A program made the position numbers and the translations under genes. The notes beneath the pieces are model-generated. The model saw nothing but the letters and a program-made list of their open reading frames with translations. It had not been told where the DNA came from and ran no database searches. Below, piece after piece: positions 7,884 through 16,307 of a DNA stretch of 64,000 bases. Numbering within the stretch: position 1 is the stretch's first letter; each line of letters begins with the position of its first letter. This stretch comes from CATOSP01 sp965237775 (GTDB lineage Bacteria > Chloroflexota > Dehalococcoidia > Lucifugimonadales > UBA3495), in NCBI GenBank assembly GCA_965237775.1, contig OZ250155.1, positions 496,001 to 560,000 of the forward strand, given 5' to 3'.

Positions 7884-8222
7884 ATGCTAAAAGTCTTCCA
7901 CATTGAAAAACCGATCATCGCCGTACTGAGCCCGGTGCTGTCTCTCCCCTGGTGATGAATCATACCGGGCTTGCTCGGCCTCCTCAGTGATGCTGGAGCC
8001 GGGTTGGCCCTGGCGCCCGCTTTGCGGGTGCTCACGTGGCCGCTGCTGGTCCTGACCATTCTGCTCCTTGGCAGAGGGTGGCGGTTGGAATTGTCCGGCA
8101 ACCAGGGCGGGCCTCCTGTCTGGCGCAGGATGCCGGGGCTGGTGCTCATAGGCTCTACCCTGCTGGCTGGGACCATCTGGGGGCTCCGGTTCGCGGGCCT
8201 GCTGGGTATGCCAATTTTGTAA
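7884..8222 (+). CDS. Small membrane protein with UGA-UGA pair: candidate di-selenocysteine mercury-transporter-like protein
   Basis: ATG 7884 has a strong GGGAGG six bases upstream. After 23 codons (MLKVFHIEKPIIAVLSPVLSLPW) come two consecutive TGA codons at 7953-7958. The same frame then stays open for 87 codons to TAA 8220-8222. Reading through gives 112 residues with three hydrophobic helices: IAVLSPVLSLPW-U-U-IIPGLLGLL, LTWPLLVLTILLLG and MPGLVLIGSTLLAGTIWGL. The protein has no cysteine at all. The UU pair sits where Mer-type mercury-transport proteins carry a Cys-Cys pair at the end of helix 1. A candidate SECIS hairpin follows. The alternative is a dead gene translated from an internal TTG at 7971, but no ribosome-binding site is visible there. 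Membership in the Mer family is inference from topology and the vicinal pair. Confidence 0.6.
7977..8000 (+). promoter_or_regulatory. Candidate bacterial SECIS hairpin
   Basis: GG-C-CTC (7977-7982, with one bulged C) pairs with GAG-CC (7996-8000). Above it CAG/CTG (7985-7987 with 7993-7995) closes a five-base loop TGATG (7988-7992). The second loop base is G (7989), about 30 nt after the second UGA, within the usual bacterial window. The stem is weaker than the one at 4449. A shorter GC hairpin at 7965-7978 overlaps and could compete. Confidence 0.4.
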
Positions 8223-8407
8223 ACGCTCGTCTGCCGCGTCCTTCGACCGCCACCGTCAAGTGCCTATCCCCGGGATTGGGGCCGGGCTAGGCGGGTTGCA
8301 ACTTCTGCTGGGTCTCGCTGTCGGCTTTGATGGCCTCCCAGTCGTATTGCATGGGAATTAGCTGCACCTTGCGCCAGGTCTCGGACTGGTCATGGTAATG
8401 GGGGCTG
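8220..8407. repeat. 188-bp direct repeat, left copy (duplicated 3' end of the penicillin-acylase gene)
   Basis: Near-identical and the same length as 10424-10611, which contains the last 40 codons, stop and downstream flank of the penicillin-acylase gene. The left copy has lost the rest of that gene and is non-functional. Both copies begin exactly at a TAA that serves as the stop of the gene to their left. The pair encloses the decayed region 8408-10423. Confidence 0.85.
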
Positions 8408-8480
8408 AAACATCAGGCTGCGCCTAGTCATTAGGATTCTTTTTTGCTTGCCCTTCGGTCTCGGCCTGCTCGCGTCATTC

Positions 8481-8598
8481 TTAGTAACTATCTCAAAACG
8501 AGGCTTCCCCAATGTCTCCCCCTTTGGCAAAAGGGGGATTAAGGGGGATTTCCCCTCTAACCTAAGCCTATTCGTTCAGTTTTGAGATAGTTTCTTAG
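8481..8598. mobile_element. Short inverted-repeat (MITE-like) element
   Basis: About 118 bp bounded by inverted copies of AACTATCTCAAAAC (left near 8486-8499, right near 8577-8593). It encloses one unit of the C5-TTT/AAA-G5 palindromic repeat. It is non-coding and lies just upstream of the broken TolB-like gene. Confidence 0.55.
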
Positions 8599-8629
8599 TC
8601 GTTTGCCTGGGAGATGACTTAAGCGCGCC

Positions 8630-9817
8630 TTGGACTCTGTCAGAGCCGGAGACCATGCCCCGAGAAATCCTGTCTGGTCCCAGGACGGAGCCAGGATAGT
8701 TTTCAACGATGGCATAAACATATACTCAGTCGCTTCAAGTGGCGGGCAGTTGCAACCATTGTCCGACCCAGCGCCCGACGGTCATGTGTGCGGCGATTTC
8801 GCGCCTAACATCTCTCCAGACGGGACTCGGATAGCTCTTTCGACCTATAGATTCACTCCACGCGTCTTGTCGGGTGATTCCCGGAACTTCGAGATCGCAA
8901 CAGTCTCTACGGACGGGACCGATGTTCGAAGCTTGACCAAACGAATCGGTTTGGACTCGAACCCTGTTTGGTCGTCCGACGGCAAATACATCGCGTTCGT
9001 CTCTACTCGGATACCCGCCCACTTGGACCAGGACCCTCCTGAAAGCGCCTACCCGCGTAGGCACGTGAATATCTATGTGATGACTGCTAACGGTTCCTAA
9101 CCTAAGGTAGTTACAAGTCCCGTAGAATCAACTTTCGATTCTCCGGTCTGGTCACCCGACGGGCAACGGTTGGCTTTTCTGGCCGAAGTGGAACCAACAG
9201 AGATAGCGGCGCCTGCCACGAAGGTGCTTCACACAGTTCGTGTAGACGGCACGGACCTGCGGAGGATATCGGAATCTACACTTCGCCCAGCGTGGTCGAC
9301 AGACGGCGCCAGCATCGCGTTTAGAGTACAAATACTCCAATCCGCCCGAGTCTATGTCGCACGGCTTGACCGGTTGAACACCCGGGAGGTGACGAAATCA
9401 GCTAGATACACCCGTATCTATGATCTGTCTTGGCCCCCCGATGGCTCTGAGATTCGATTCGTGGCAACGCGAGTAAATCCGCCTCGCGACGGCCCTGGAG
9501 AAGCATTCAAGAGCATACATGTGATTGAAGCAGATGGGTCTAGCGGACGAATCCTCGCCAAACTCCCTGGGCCCTCGTCGATAGCGTGGTCCCCCGACGA
9601 TTCCAGAATAGCCATATTCGTCCATTCCAGGAATACCGCCAGGGGATCCTGTCCTGACTCAAACGAATTGCTTTACACGATTGCCTCTGACGGGTCGGAC
9701 ATGCGTATTTTGATGCGCGTGGGCATTGGCGGCTTAGTCGCTGAGAATTCAAATTGGCGGGAGTCACACAATGACCTATTGTCGTGTGGGGAGGGCTCCG
9801 TCGTTCGCGAACACTAG
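8630..9817 (+). pseudogene. TolB/PD40 beta-propeller protein, interrupted by an in-frame TAA
   Basis: One frame runs from about 8630 to 9817 with a single TAA at 9098-9100. It holds at least six PD40-type blades, recognised by repeated 'P-x-W-S-x-D-G-x-x-I-A-F' motifs (NPVWSQDGARIVF, NPVWSSDGKYIAF, SPVWSPDGQRLAF, IAWSPDDSRIAI). The second and third of these lie on either side of the stop, so the two halves are one gene. The N-terminus lacks a signal peptide and starts only at TTG, so it is also truncated at the 5' end. I read it as a decayed secreted propeller protein lying inside the repeat-bounded region. Confidence 0.75.
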
Positions 9818-10170
9818 GAGTCTGTCCGATATTTAATGATGGCAACGCATATCGGCGATAATGGCCCGTTGTTGCGGATGTATATTTCCTGCAACCAGTT
9901 GACTATCTAGGCAGTCTTCTACAGATGTCCCATTCACGGAGAACACCTGTGAAGTAACATTATGACTCCTGCGAGAGTTCTCGCTACGTTCCTGTTGCTA
10001 GGAGTAATCCTTGGGTCTTTGGTCGCCAGAGCCCTCCAGAGATCGTCACCAATAGTCCGCCTCCGCTCACGCTGGAGTCAGGACTTCCATCTTCAGTGGG
10101 TCCAGAGGGAAGAGAACCAACCACCCCTCCTTGCAGCGGCGGGACCCGGTCTCCAACACTAGCAAATACA

Positions 10171-10426
10171 GAGTGGAGTACCGTCTTTATGGAAAAATGA
10201 TTGGACCATCGAATCCGACACGCTTACGGGAACGTCGCACCAAGTTGACGGTCTGCTATGCGACACCACCTGCCAATTCCGGGTAACCGCGTATGGTAGC
10301 GGCGCGACGTACACTGCGGTTTGGAGTGAACATTCTGCGGTCGCGTCCCAAGATACCGCGACCTGCGAGGCTCCGATATTCAATGCCCCGAAATCGCCTA
10401 ACCAGAGAAACGGAGGTCAGCCGTAA
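10171..10426 (+). pseudogene. Fibronectin-III-like domain remnant
   Basis: The frame ending at TAA 10424-10426 reads 'LWKNDWTIESDTLTGTSHQV' then 'CQFRVTAYGSGATYTAVWS', a pattern typical of a fibronectin type III domain in a bacterial surface protein. There is no start codon or signal sequence in frame, and upstream frames are broken. Between 9818 and 10170 I see no intact gene; a 66-codon frame at 9962 begins with a hydrophobic stretch but has no ribosome-binding site. Confidence 0.4.
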
Positions 10427-10611
10427 ACGCTCGCCCGCCGCGTCCTTCGACCACCGCCGTCAAGTGCCTATCCCCGGGCCGGTCTCGGGGCTAGATGGGG
10501 TGCAACTTTTGCTGGGTCTCGCTGTCGGCTTTGATGGTCACCCAGTCGTACTGCATGGGAATTAGCTGCACCTTGCGCCAGGTCTCGGACTGGTCGTGGT
10601 AGTGGGGGCTG
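10424..10611. repeat. 188-bp direct repeat, right copy (native 3' end of the penicillin-acylase gene)
   Basis: Partner of 8220-8407. This copy is in its natural context, since 10491-10611 codes for the C-terminus of the adjacent acylase-family gene. Confidence 0.85.
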
Positions 10612-12812
10612 CCCGGATGGCCGGAGCTTCCCAGGGGTACGGCCCACAGCGAATGGCTCCAGTTGTCCGAGGTGTCGAAGACGTAGCGTACCACCGAAAG
10701 CCCGGTCACCGTCGCCGGGTCCGACACCGAATAGGACCCTGCCAAAGGGGTGTCGCCGTCCCCGCTGGTGGGAATCGGAGGCGGGTTCAGCAGGTCCGCC
10801 GCGTCCGGGTACGCCCCGGACAGGGTGTGCTTGGGCCTGGCCTGATGTATCCGGTCCCACCGCCATTCGTCCATGTTCCCGCCCAGGCTCTTTTCCAGCC
10901 CCTTCACGCTCGCGGAAAGGGCCCTGGCCATAACACCCTGCCAGTCCTCCCCCGGCGGCAACAGGCTGCGGTCGTCCTCGCCAACCATTCCGATGAGCCG
11001 GACCTTGAGGCGGGCCATGAACTGCCCAAGGCCGCGTCCTTCGGGGTTCCATGCCACAGCGGCAAGCTCCTCGCCCAGATTGTGTTCGAGCAAGTCCTTG
11101 AGCAGCGCGTCGCGGAAGGCGCTGTAGATGGTCGGCTCTACGCGGTCCGCTTCCATCCTCCCGTCCCAGGAAGTGAGTTTGGCCTTGGCCTCGGCTGAGA
11201 GCGCATCCTTCGGCTCCACCGTCTCCAGGAACCCGGAATAAGCTCGGGCGGGAATCGATAGCCTTTCTCCGTGCACTTTGGCCATGTCCTTGGCCGACGG
11301 CCTCTCCAACGGGAGGAGGACGTCGGTGACCCGTTGGGCGCGGAAGGCGGGAGTAAAGTCGACGGATATGTAATGGGGGTAGTCGTCGCCTACCGGCTTG
11401 TTGTTGGCGGTGGCGATGTACCCCTGTTCCGGATTGACGGAGCGGGGCAACTCCTCAAAGGGGATGTCTCCCTGCCATTCGTGCTCACCGGTCCAACCAG
11501 GGACGGGCAGCCAGGCGTTGGCCTTGGACCTAACCGGAATCCTTCCCCTGCTCAAGTATCCGATATTGCCGTGGACATCCGCGATGACGAAGTTGTTGCA
11601 CGGGTCCACCCACTCCCGCATCGACTCGATAAGCTCGTCGTTGTCTTTGGCCAACAGCATCTGCCACAGCGTATCGGGCCACTCCGAGGGTCCATCCGTT
11701 GCCGTGTACTTGAAGGCGATGCCGGAACCCTTCTCAGGACTCCCGGAGATCAAGGGTCCGTGGTGGGTGACCGGGACCTGGATGGTGACGTCTTCTCCGC
11801 CGCGCACCTTGATGGTCTCCTGATGCACCTCGGCCCTGAGCCACTGGCCCTTGTACAGGTAGTAGTCCGGGTCACCTGGCTTGAACCGCTCGATGTACAG
11901 GTCCTGGTAATCAGCGCCCAGGTGGGTGACGCACCAGGAGACCCAGGAGTTGTGTCCGAAATGGGGGAACCCCGGGACTCCGGGGAATGACAGTCCAACC
12001 GCATCGAACTCAGGACAGGTAACGTGGTTCTGGTAGTAGACGTTTGGAGTGTCAAGAGCCCGGTGGGAGTCTCCCGCCAGGATGGGCTTGCCCGATGCGG
12101 TGCGGCTGCCGGAGATCACCCAGCTATTGCTGCCGCCGGCGGATAAGTGGCTCAGGGCCGCCGCGCCTTCTTTTAACTCTTCAAAACAGTCCGCCAACGG
12201 GCCGTCGTAGGACTCGCCAGGGGGCAGGATCACCAGTTGGCCGGGTTCGTAGCCGGGAATGAGGCTGGCCGCTTTCTCCGGCCCCAACTTCTGGACAACC
12301 TGGGCGCGCCATACCTTGGACTCGAAGACCCCCATTAGGATGTGGCGGACCTTGTATGCCACCAACCCGTCCCAGGGCTGCCAAGGTTCCGGAGACAGGC
12401 CCGTGATGCTGTACTCCACGGGAAGGGTATCGGTCGTCTCGATGAAGGCGTTGACACCCTCGGCGTAGGCGTCGAACATCTTCCGGGTGCGGGTGCTGAC
12501 GGCTCCGTAGTCGGCGCGGGCGCTGGCCTCCAGCCGGAACCGGCGCATGAGCTTGTCCTGCTCCAGCGCCGACGGTCCCACGACCTCAGCCCATCTGCCC
12601 ATCCCCCGGCGCCGGTCGTAGTCCATGTGCCAGAGCCGGTCCTGGGCGGACACGAAACCCTGAGCGAAAAATGCGTCGCGTTCGCTGGCCGCCTGGATAT
12701 GGGGAATGCCGTAACCGTCCCGGTAAACGTCCACCGATGCGCCCAACCCCTTGAGGCTCACCTTGCCCGTTACGTTGGGCAGAGCGTTTTTCAAGTCTTG
12801 AGAGCTAATCAT
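10491..12812 (-). CDS. Penicillin acylase/amidase-family N-terminal-nucleophile hydrolase
   Basis: 773 residues from ATG 12812. The family is synthesised as one chain and cleaved autocatalytically in front of a nucleophilic Ser. Here that is Ser228 in 'SAGGSNSWVISG', at the usual place after an alpha-chain of about 200 residues. Other landmarks are 'DGYGIPHIQAASERDAFFAQGFVSAQDRLW' near the N-terminus, the catalytic-site Asn and 'RADRVEPTIYSAFRDALL' in the beta-chain. Members hydrolyse amide bonds of beta-lactams, acyl-homoserine lactones or other N-acyl compounds. No signal peptide is visible, which is unusual for the family and suggests a cytoplasmic enzyme. Its 3' end was duplicated at 8220-8407. 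Confidence 0.9.
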   Translation of the reverse strand: MISSQDLKNALPNVTGKVSLKGLGASVDVYRDGYGIPHIQAASERDAFFAQGFVSAQDRLWHMDYDRRRGMGRWAEVVGPSALEQDKLMRRFRLEASARADYGAVSTRTRKMFDAYAEGVNAFIETTDTLPVEYSITGLSPEPWQPWDGLVAYKVRHILMGVFESKVWRAQVVQKLGPEKAASLIPGYEPGQLVILPPGESYDGPLADCFEELKEGAAALSHLSAGGSNSWVISGSRTASGKPILAGDSHRALDTPNVYYQNHVTCPEFDAVGLSFPGVPGFPHFGHNSWVSWCVTHLGADYQDLYIERFKPGDPDYYLYKGQWLRAEVHQETIKVRGGEDVTIQVPVTHHGPLISGSPEKGSGIAFKYTATDGPSEWPDTLWQMLLAKDNDELIESMREWVDPCNNFVIADVHGNIGYLSRGRIPVRSKANAWLPVPGWTGEHEWQGDIPFEELPRSVNPEQGYIATANNKPVGDDYPHYISVDFTPAFRAQRVTDVLLPLERPSAKDMAKVHGERLSIPARAYSGFLETVEPKDALSAEAKAKLTSWDGRMEADRVEPTIYSAFRDALLKDLLEHNLGEELAAVAWNPEGRGLGQFMARLKVRLIGMVGEDDRSLLPPGEDWQGVMARALSASVKGLEKSLGGNMDEWRWDRIHQARPKHTLSGAYPDAADLLNPPPIPTSGDGDTPLAGSYSVSDPATVTGLSVVRYVFDTSDNWSHSLWAVPLGSSGHPGSPHYHDQSETWRKVQLIPMQYDWVTIKADSETQQKLHPI

Positions 12813-12912
12813 GGCCTGTTTCGGCTCCTTGCGTACCTATCGGATTGGCCGAATCATAACACAAGGCTCACCCTCTCAACGGGGGGAGACGTCAGGGCAG
12901 GGCCGTCGCGTG

Positions 12913-13152
12913 TTAACCGAGGGGAATTTTCAACAGGTAGTCTTCCCACCAACCGGCTTGTAGTCGTTTGCCCTGGATGCCCACTTTCAGGCTGGTTTCG
13001 TTTTTGAGCAGATTGTGGGAAATCTGCCGCAGCAGGGCCATGTTCTGCGGTGCGTGGTCCTTACGCACCCGGCATTGGTCTTCCCGAAAGGCGACGTCGA
13101 GGGTCCAGTGCAGCGAGTTCTCGATACCCCAGTGGAGGTCCAGGAGTTCCAA
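12913..13152 (-). pseudogene. ISAs1-family transposase, C-terminal remnant
   Basis: About 79 codons match the conserved C-terminal part of ISAs1/IS4-like DDE transposases: 'HWGIENSLHWTLDVAFREDQ' with the catalytic Glu, 'CRVRKDHAPQNMALLRQISHNLL' and 'KGKRLQAGWWEDYLL'. The N-terminal two thirds, with both Asp residues, are missing. No inverted repeats are evident. It lies in the 430-bp gap between the acylase and the broken lipoprotein gene. Confidence 0.8.
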
Positions 13153-13246
13153 CCAACGGGGTATGGCCTGCGCATCTGCCGATGTAGCTTGTCAGGCTTT
13201 GTTTGACTCCAAATTGTTTTGATGGTGTCGTGGGACGCCTCTTTGC

Positions 13247-13626
13247 CTACGACGGGCGATCTCCCGTCAGAAACGCCTCGACACCTGGTTTTCTCAGAGC
13301 CTCCAGCAAGCCCTCTTGGATGAGGATGTCCACCGTCTCTGGTTCGTCTTGGTCCAGCCTCTCCAGTTCCGCTATCCAAGCGGTGTCCTGTGCGGTAAAC
13401 AGGCCGTTCTTCTTAGCACAATCCCTAGAAGGCTCGTGCAATTCGGCGATGCTGTCTTTGTCCTCTTGGGTAAGAGCCTCCTCCCGTGCTTTCCATTCAT
13501 CCGGATGCTCAAACCTCTGCCACCCGAACAGAAGATCAGCGTCGACGTTTTCGTGCCCCATGTCATCAAGACACGTAATCGTATCCTTCACGGCCCTTAC
13601 TACCTCAGCGTCAGCATCTCCCCTAG
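13247..13626 (-). pseudogene. Lipoprotein gene, 3' part displaced by an insertion sequence
   Basis: About 125 native codons (RGDADAEVVRAVKDTITCL ... EALRKPGVEAFLTGDRPS, TAG at 13247). An acidic, helical C-terminal region without a recognised domain. A frame can be followed upstream into the element at 13627, but those extra codons belong to the insertion sequence. Deleting the element plus one copy of CTAG joins this part in frame to 14468-15090: '...WGKVRA' + 'RGDADAE...'. Confidence 0.75.
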
Positions 13627-13635
13627 GGGGTGTCG

Positions 13636-14121
13636 TCAAAATAACTTGGTCCAGATGACCAGCGCTCGGATTTGGCAAATTGCCAGGAAAGACGCTGCGT
13701 TTTTGGCATATCGGGTGGCAACCCCCCGCCATTGCTTGAAGTCCAGGAATGAGTTCTCGACCAAGTGCCGCAGTTTGTACAGTGCCCGGTCGTAGTACCG
13801 TTGTTCCTTGCGATGGCTCCTGGGTGGTATCACCGGTTCCATCCCCTGGCCCTCGGCTTCGGCCACGATGCCGTTGGTGTCGTAGCCTCGGTCTGCCAGC
13901 AGATATTCAGCTGGGATGTCGGCGATCAGCGAATGAGCCTGCGTGCAATCCGCCACCGTACCCTCGGTCAAGATCATACGTACCGGCATGCCGTGGGAGT
14001 CCACCGCCAGGTGCAGTTTGCTGTTTAGCCCCCTTTTGTGCGGCCTATGGCTTGATTGCCTCCTCGGGCCCCAGTGCCATGAGGGTGAACCTTGATGTGG
14101 CTTGCGTCGACCATCAACCAC
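13636..14121 (-). CDS. IS427-group transposase, orfB (catalytic part)
   Basis: Carries 'NSKLHLAVDSHGMPVRM', 'LLADRGYDTN' (second catalytic Asp) and 'YKLRHLVENSFLDFKQWRGVATRY' (catalytic Glu region) of DDE transposases. The first roughly 30 codons overlap orfA out of phase and are probably not translated alone. The expected product is a fusion made by a -1 frameshift at AAAAGGGGG (minus-strand reading of 14029-14037), which joins '...GRTKGG' of orfA to 'LNSKLHL' of orfB. Confidence 0.85.
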   Translation of the reverse strand: MVDGRRKPHQGSPSWHWGPRRQSSHRPHKRGLNSKLHLAVDSHGMPVRMILTEGTVADCTQAHSLIADIPAEYLLADRGYDTNGIVAEAEGQGMEPVIPPRSHRKEQRYYDRALYKLRHLVENSFLDFKQWRGVATRYAKNAASFLAICQIRALVIWTKLF

Positions 14122-14399
14122 TCAAAGTCCGGATCTTCGATGACCCGCTCCAGCAGTTGGTCCCAGACACCGCGGTCTCGCCACCGGCAAAAGCGTCTAT
14201 GGGTGTTCTTCCAGTCCCCGTAATCCGGCGGCAGGTCCCGCCAGGGCGCCCCAGTACGCAGGATCCAAAACACCGCGTTCAAGAAAAGCCGGTTATCCCG
14301 GGCTGGACGCCCCCTTTTGCCTGCTCCACCAGGCAAGTAAGGTCTCAATTGTTCCCAAACCTTGTCCGAAAGGTCGTGACGCCGATGCGCTGCCGCCAT
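14025..14399 (-). CDS. IS427-group transposase, orfA (DNA-binding part)
   Basis: 124 codons starting MAAAHRRHDLSDKVW, with the conserved 'RDNRLFLNAVFWILRTGAPWRDLP' and 'WKNTHRRFCRWRDRGVWDQLL' of the DUF4096-type N-terminal domain. 'FEWLMVDASHIKVHPHG' holds the first catalytic Asp. The frame terminates at TAA 14025 directly after the slippery run A4G5. A -1 slip there continues smoothly into orfB. Confidence 0.88.
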   Translation of the reverse strand: MAAAHRRHDLSDKVWEQLRPYLPGGAGKRGRPARDNRLFLNAVFWILRTGAPWRDLPPDYGDWKNTHRRFCRWRDRGVWDQLLERVIEDPDFEWLMVDASHIKVHPHGTGARGGNQAIGRTKGG

Positions 14400-14467
14400 A
14401 CTTCAACTCCACACACTCACACTCTCCGAAATAATCTACCATCTTGTTCCTGTTTTGACGACACGCC

Positions 14468-15090
14468 CTAGCTCGGACTTTCCCCCAAGCCTCGTGTAAG
14501 GCGATGTACGCTTTATTTACGTCGTCTACGGACGTCAACAGGCATTGCTCCAGACGCTCAGACCCAGAGGACAGACCTTTGCACTTGAATGGACCCTCTC
14601 GAACGGAAAAGGACTTGTACTCCGCTACAATCTCCTCGCCGCAGGCAAGTTGGGCGTCCTCTGTGTCAAGGTCGGGACAGCCGCTCTTGACCTCCGCAGT
14701 AACCTGCTCACTACACCACTCGAAATACGCAATTTCATCTGGAGGGCCGAATAGTCCGAATGCCTTGCACCCGTCAAGTCCGCCCGGGTGCGCGGTGGGG
14801 GGCTCGTAGGGTGGTTCTGGAGTCGGGGTCGCGAGCGGAGGTTTGGTCGGCTGTGCCGGTTTTGGAGTCGAGGCCGGTTTCGTGGGCAGGGGTGTGGGAG
14901 TTGAAGTTGGTTTCGTGGGCAGTGGTGTGGGAGTCGAGGCCGGCTTCGTGGGCTGGGGTGTGGGAGTTGAAGTTGGTTCCACACCTGCGGACTTCGAGGA
15001 TCCTTCTCCACTTACGGGGTTGGCGGTTGGGCCGCAGGCCAGCAAGAGTACGGATACAATCAGACCCGCAATAATTAACGGTTTAAACAT
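14468..15090 (-). pseudogene. Proline/threonine-repeat lipoprotein, 5' part (gene split by IS)
   Basis: ATG 15090 opens a lipoprotein signal peptide (MFKPLIIAGLIVSVLLLAC, lipobox LLAC). Tandem repeats of 'PTSTPTPLPTKPA' (about five units, residues 38-95) form a flexible spacer. A Cys-containing domain follows (CKAFGLFGPPDEIAYFEWC ... DAQLACGEEIV ... CKGLSSGSERLEQCLL). The natural coding sequence is cut at the CTAG 14468-14471, after '...ALHEAWGKVRA'. The remaining codons up to 14293 are read from the IS. Repaired, the protein would have about 333 residues and be anchored to the outer face of the membrane. No function is known. Confidence 0.8.
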
Positions 15091-15626
15091 CGACCCTCCC
15101 GTATATCCGAATTGTCAGGCTCTTTGTGTGTCTTCTCATTGATCGCACCAGTTTCCCTCTTCATAACGTGTACGCTCATGTGCGCCAATCATGCAGACTA
15201 TGTGGGTTGGACCGATGGATCAATTGACGGTTTCGGACGATATGTATCCATCTTACGTAGTCATTGGTTGATATATTCCAGTTCATGGCTATCCAATAGC
15301 GATTATCACTGAGCGAGGGTTGGAAGAGCTGCCAATCTGGAATCGATTCATGGGTCTGATAATTTATGGATTCTATATCGACCGGGCGCTGTTGTATGTC
15401 GCGGCCATACTCCTGAAGGTGGTTCCATTGTCCCAGAAACTCAATACAGGTCTGACTGTGACCTCTGCCGCTAGCCATTTGCTGGGCCAACTGAGTCCAG
15501 TGTCGTCCTACATTATGATCGCGTCCATGCGAACCTGGATCGCCAGCACTATGCGGGATGGTTACAGGCTTTTGTACAGCAGGTCAACGCGGTCGAACGC
15601 AGCTAGTTTAGGCAGAAGGTAGAACT
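15091..15626. other. Stretch without a confident gene
   Basis: AT-richer than its surroundings. A 104-codon minus-strand frame (15176-15490) and a 100-codon plus frame (15320-15622) overlap, and neither has a ribosome-binding site or a recognisable motif. A plus-strand fragment near 15517-15606 reads 'LDRQHYAGWLQAFVQQVNAVE', which looks like part of a real protein, but it is not open further. Probably degenerate mobile DNA. Confidence 0.4.
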
Positions 15627-15755
15627 ATGAACGCTGGTTATGACATTCAGAGACGTCTGTGTGCCGCCCGCGGTCCCGGATGGGCCGACGTCGCCATCGC
15701 GCCCCGACTGGGGATCGTCGTCTCAACACTCTGGCGGTGGAGGAGAGGGTTATAA
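15627..15755 (+). CDS. Very small helix-turn-helix-like ORF
   Basis: 42 residues (MNAGYDIQRRLCAARGPGWA ... LGIVVSTLWRWRRGL) with an AGAAGGTAG purine stretch upstream. The end 'APRLGIVVSTLWRWRRG' resembles the recognition helix of transposon or phage HTH proteins. It is probably a remnant. From 15756 to 16220 I see no gene. Confidence 0.35.
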   Translation: MNAGYDIQRRLCAARGPGWADVAIAPRLGIVVSTLWRWRRGL

Positions 15756-16220
15756 CTCACGGATCACCAGAACTCTAGTCCCCGGCGCCTACACCAGAGC
15801 CGCCACTACCTAGGGCGATTACGAGACCGGCGCATGCACCCTGACCATCGGCGGGCATTGATGATATGAGTGATCAGACCTCCTAGGCTCACGCTGCCTG
15901 GCTCTCCACTCGGGACAGCGGGATAATCCTGCCCGGTGTTCGGGAAGGATTCGACGTCCGCCCGCCTCCGCTGCGCGAAGACTACTGAATTAAAGTCCTC
16001 TCCTTCTAAGACGCGATTGCCTGGGCCATCAGGGTCATTCGATTGTCACTGTCGGCCAATTGATCGCGGGCGTCTCGCCATGCTTCCAGGGGCGCCATTT
16101 CCCCAGCCCTGCAATTCTCCCGAAATCTGGTATCCAGAGTACCTCCAACAATCGAAGAACCGTGGGAGAAACCATCTACCGCGGACCGTTCAGAGAAAGG
16201 GGCAATTGACCCCAAACGAA

Positions 16221-16250
16221 AGGCCCGCTCTTCTGAAAAGAGCAGGCCCT
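16221..16250 (-). terminator. Intrinsic terminator after the flavin monooxygenase gene
   Basis: GGCC-GCTCTT (16222-16232) pairs with AAGAGC-GGCC (16238-16248), with one C/A mismatch and a short loop. On the minus strand it is followed by TTTCGTTT. It lies 58 bp past the stop at 16308. Confidence 0.65.
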
Positions 16251-16307
16251 CCGGGTTATCACGCGGGGCGACGGCGACGGTCGAAAGCCGTCGCGGGGAT
16301 GCCCGGT

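Larger units (their letters stand above)
13627..14467 (-). mobile_element. IS5-family (IS427-group) insertion sequence, complete, 841 bp
   Basis: Ends are inverted copies of GGGGTGTCGTCAAAA (13627 onward) and GGCGTGTCGTCAAAA (read inward from 14467). Each end is flanked by CTAG (13623-13626 and 14468-14471), the expected 4-bp target duplication. It contains two overlapping transposase frames. Size, gene arrangement and terminal repeats fit the IS427 group. It interrupts a lipoprotein gene and appears recent, because both ends and both frames are intact. Confidence 0.9.

Noticed and set aside
11271..11990. A 239-codon plus-strand frame
   Set aside because: Antisense of the penicillin-acylase gene, whose nucleophile and family motifs are clear.
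13160..13246. Extension of the ISAs1 remnant into this gap
   Set aside because: The family pattern stops near 13152; upstream codons show no catalytic motif.
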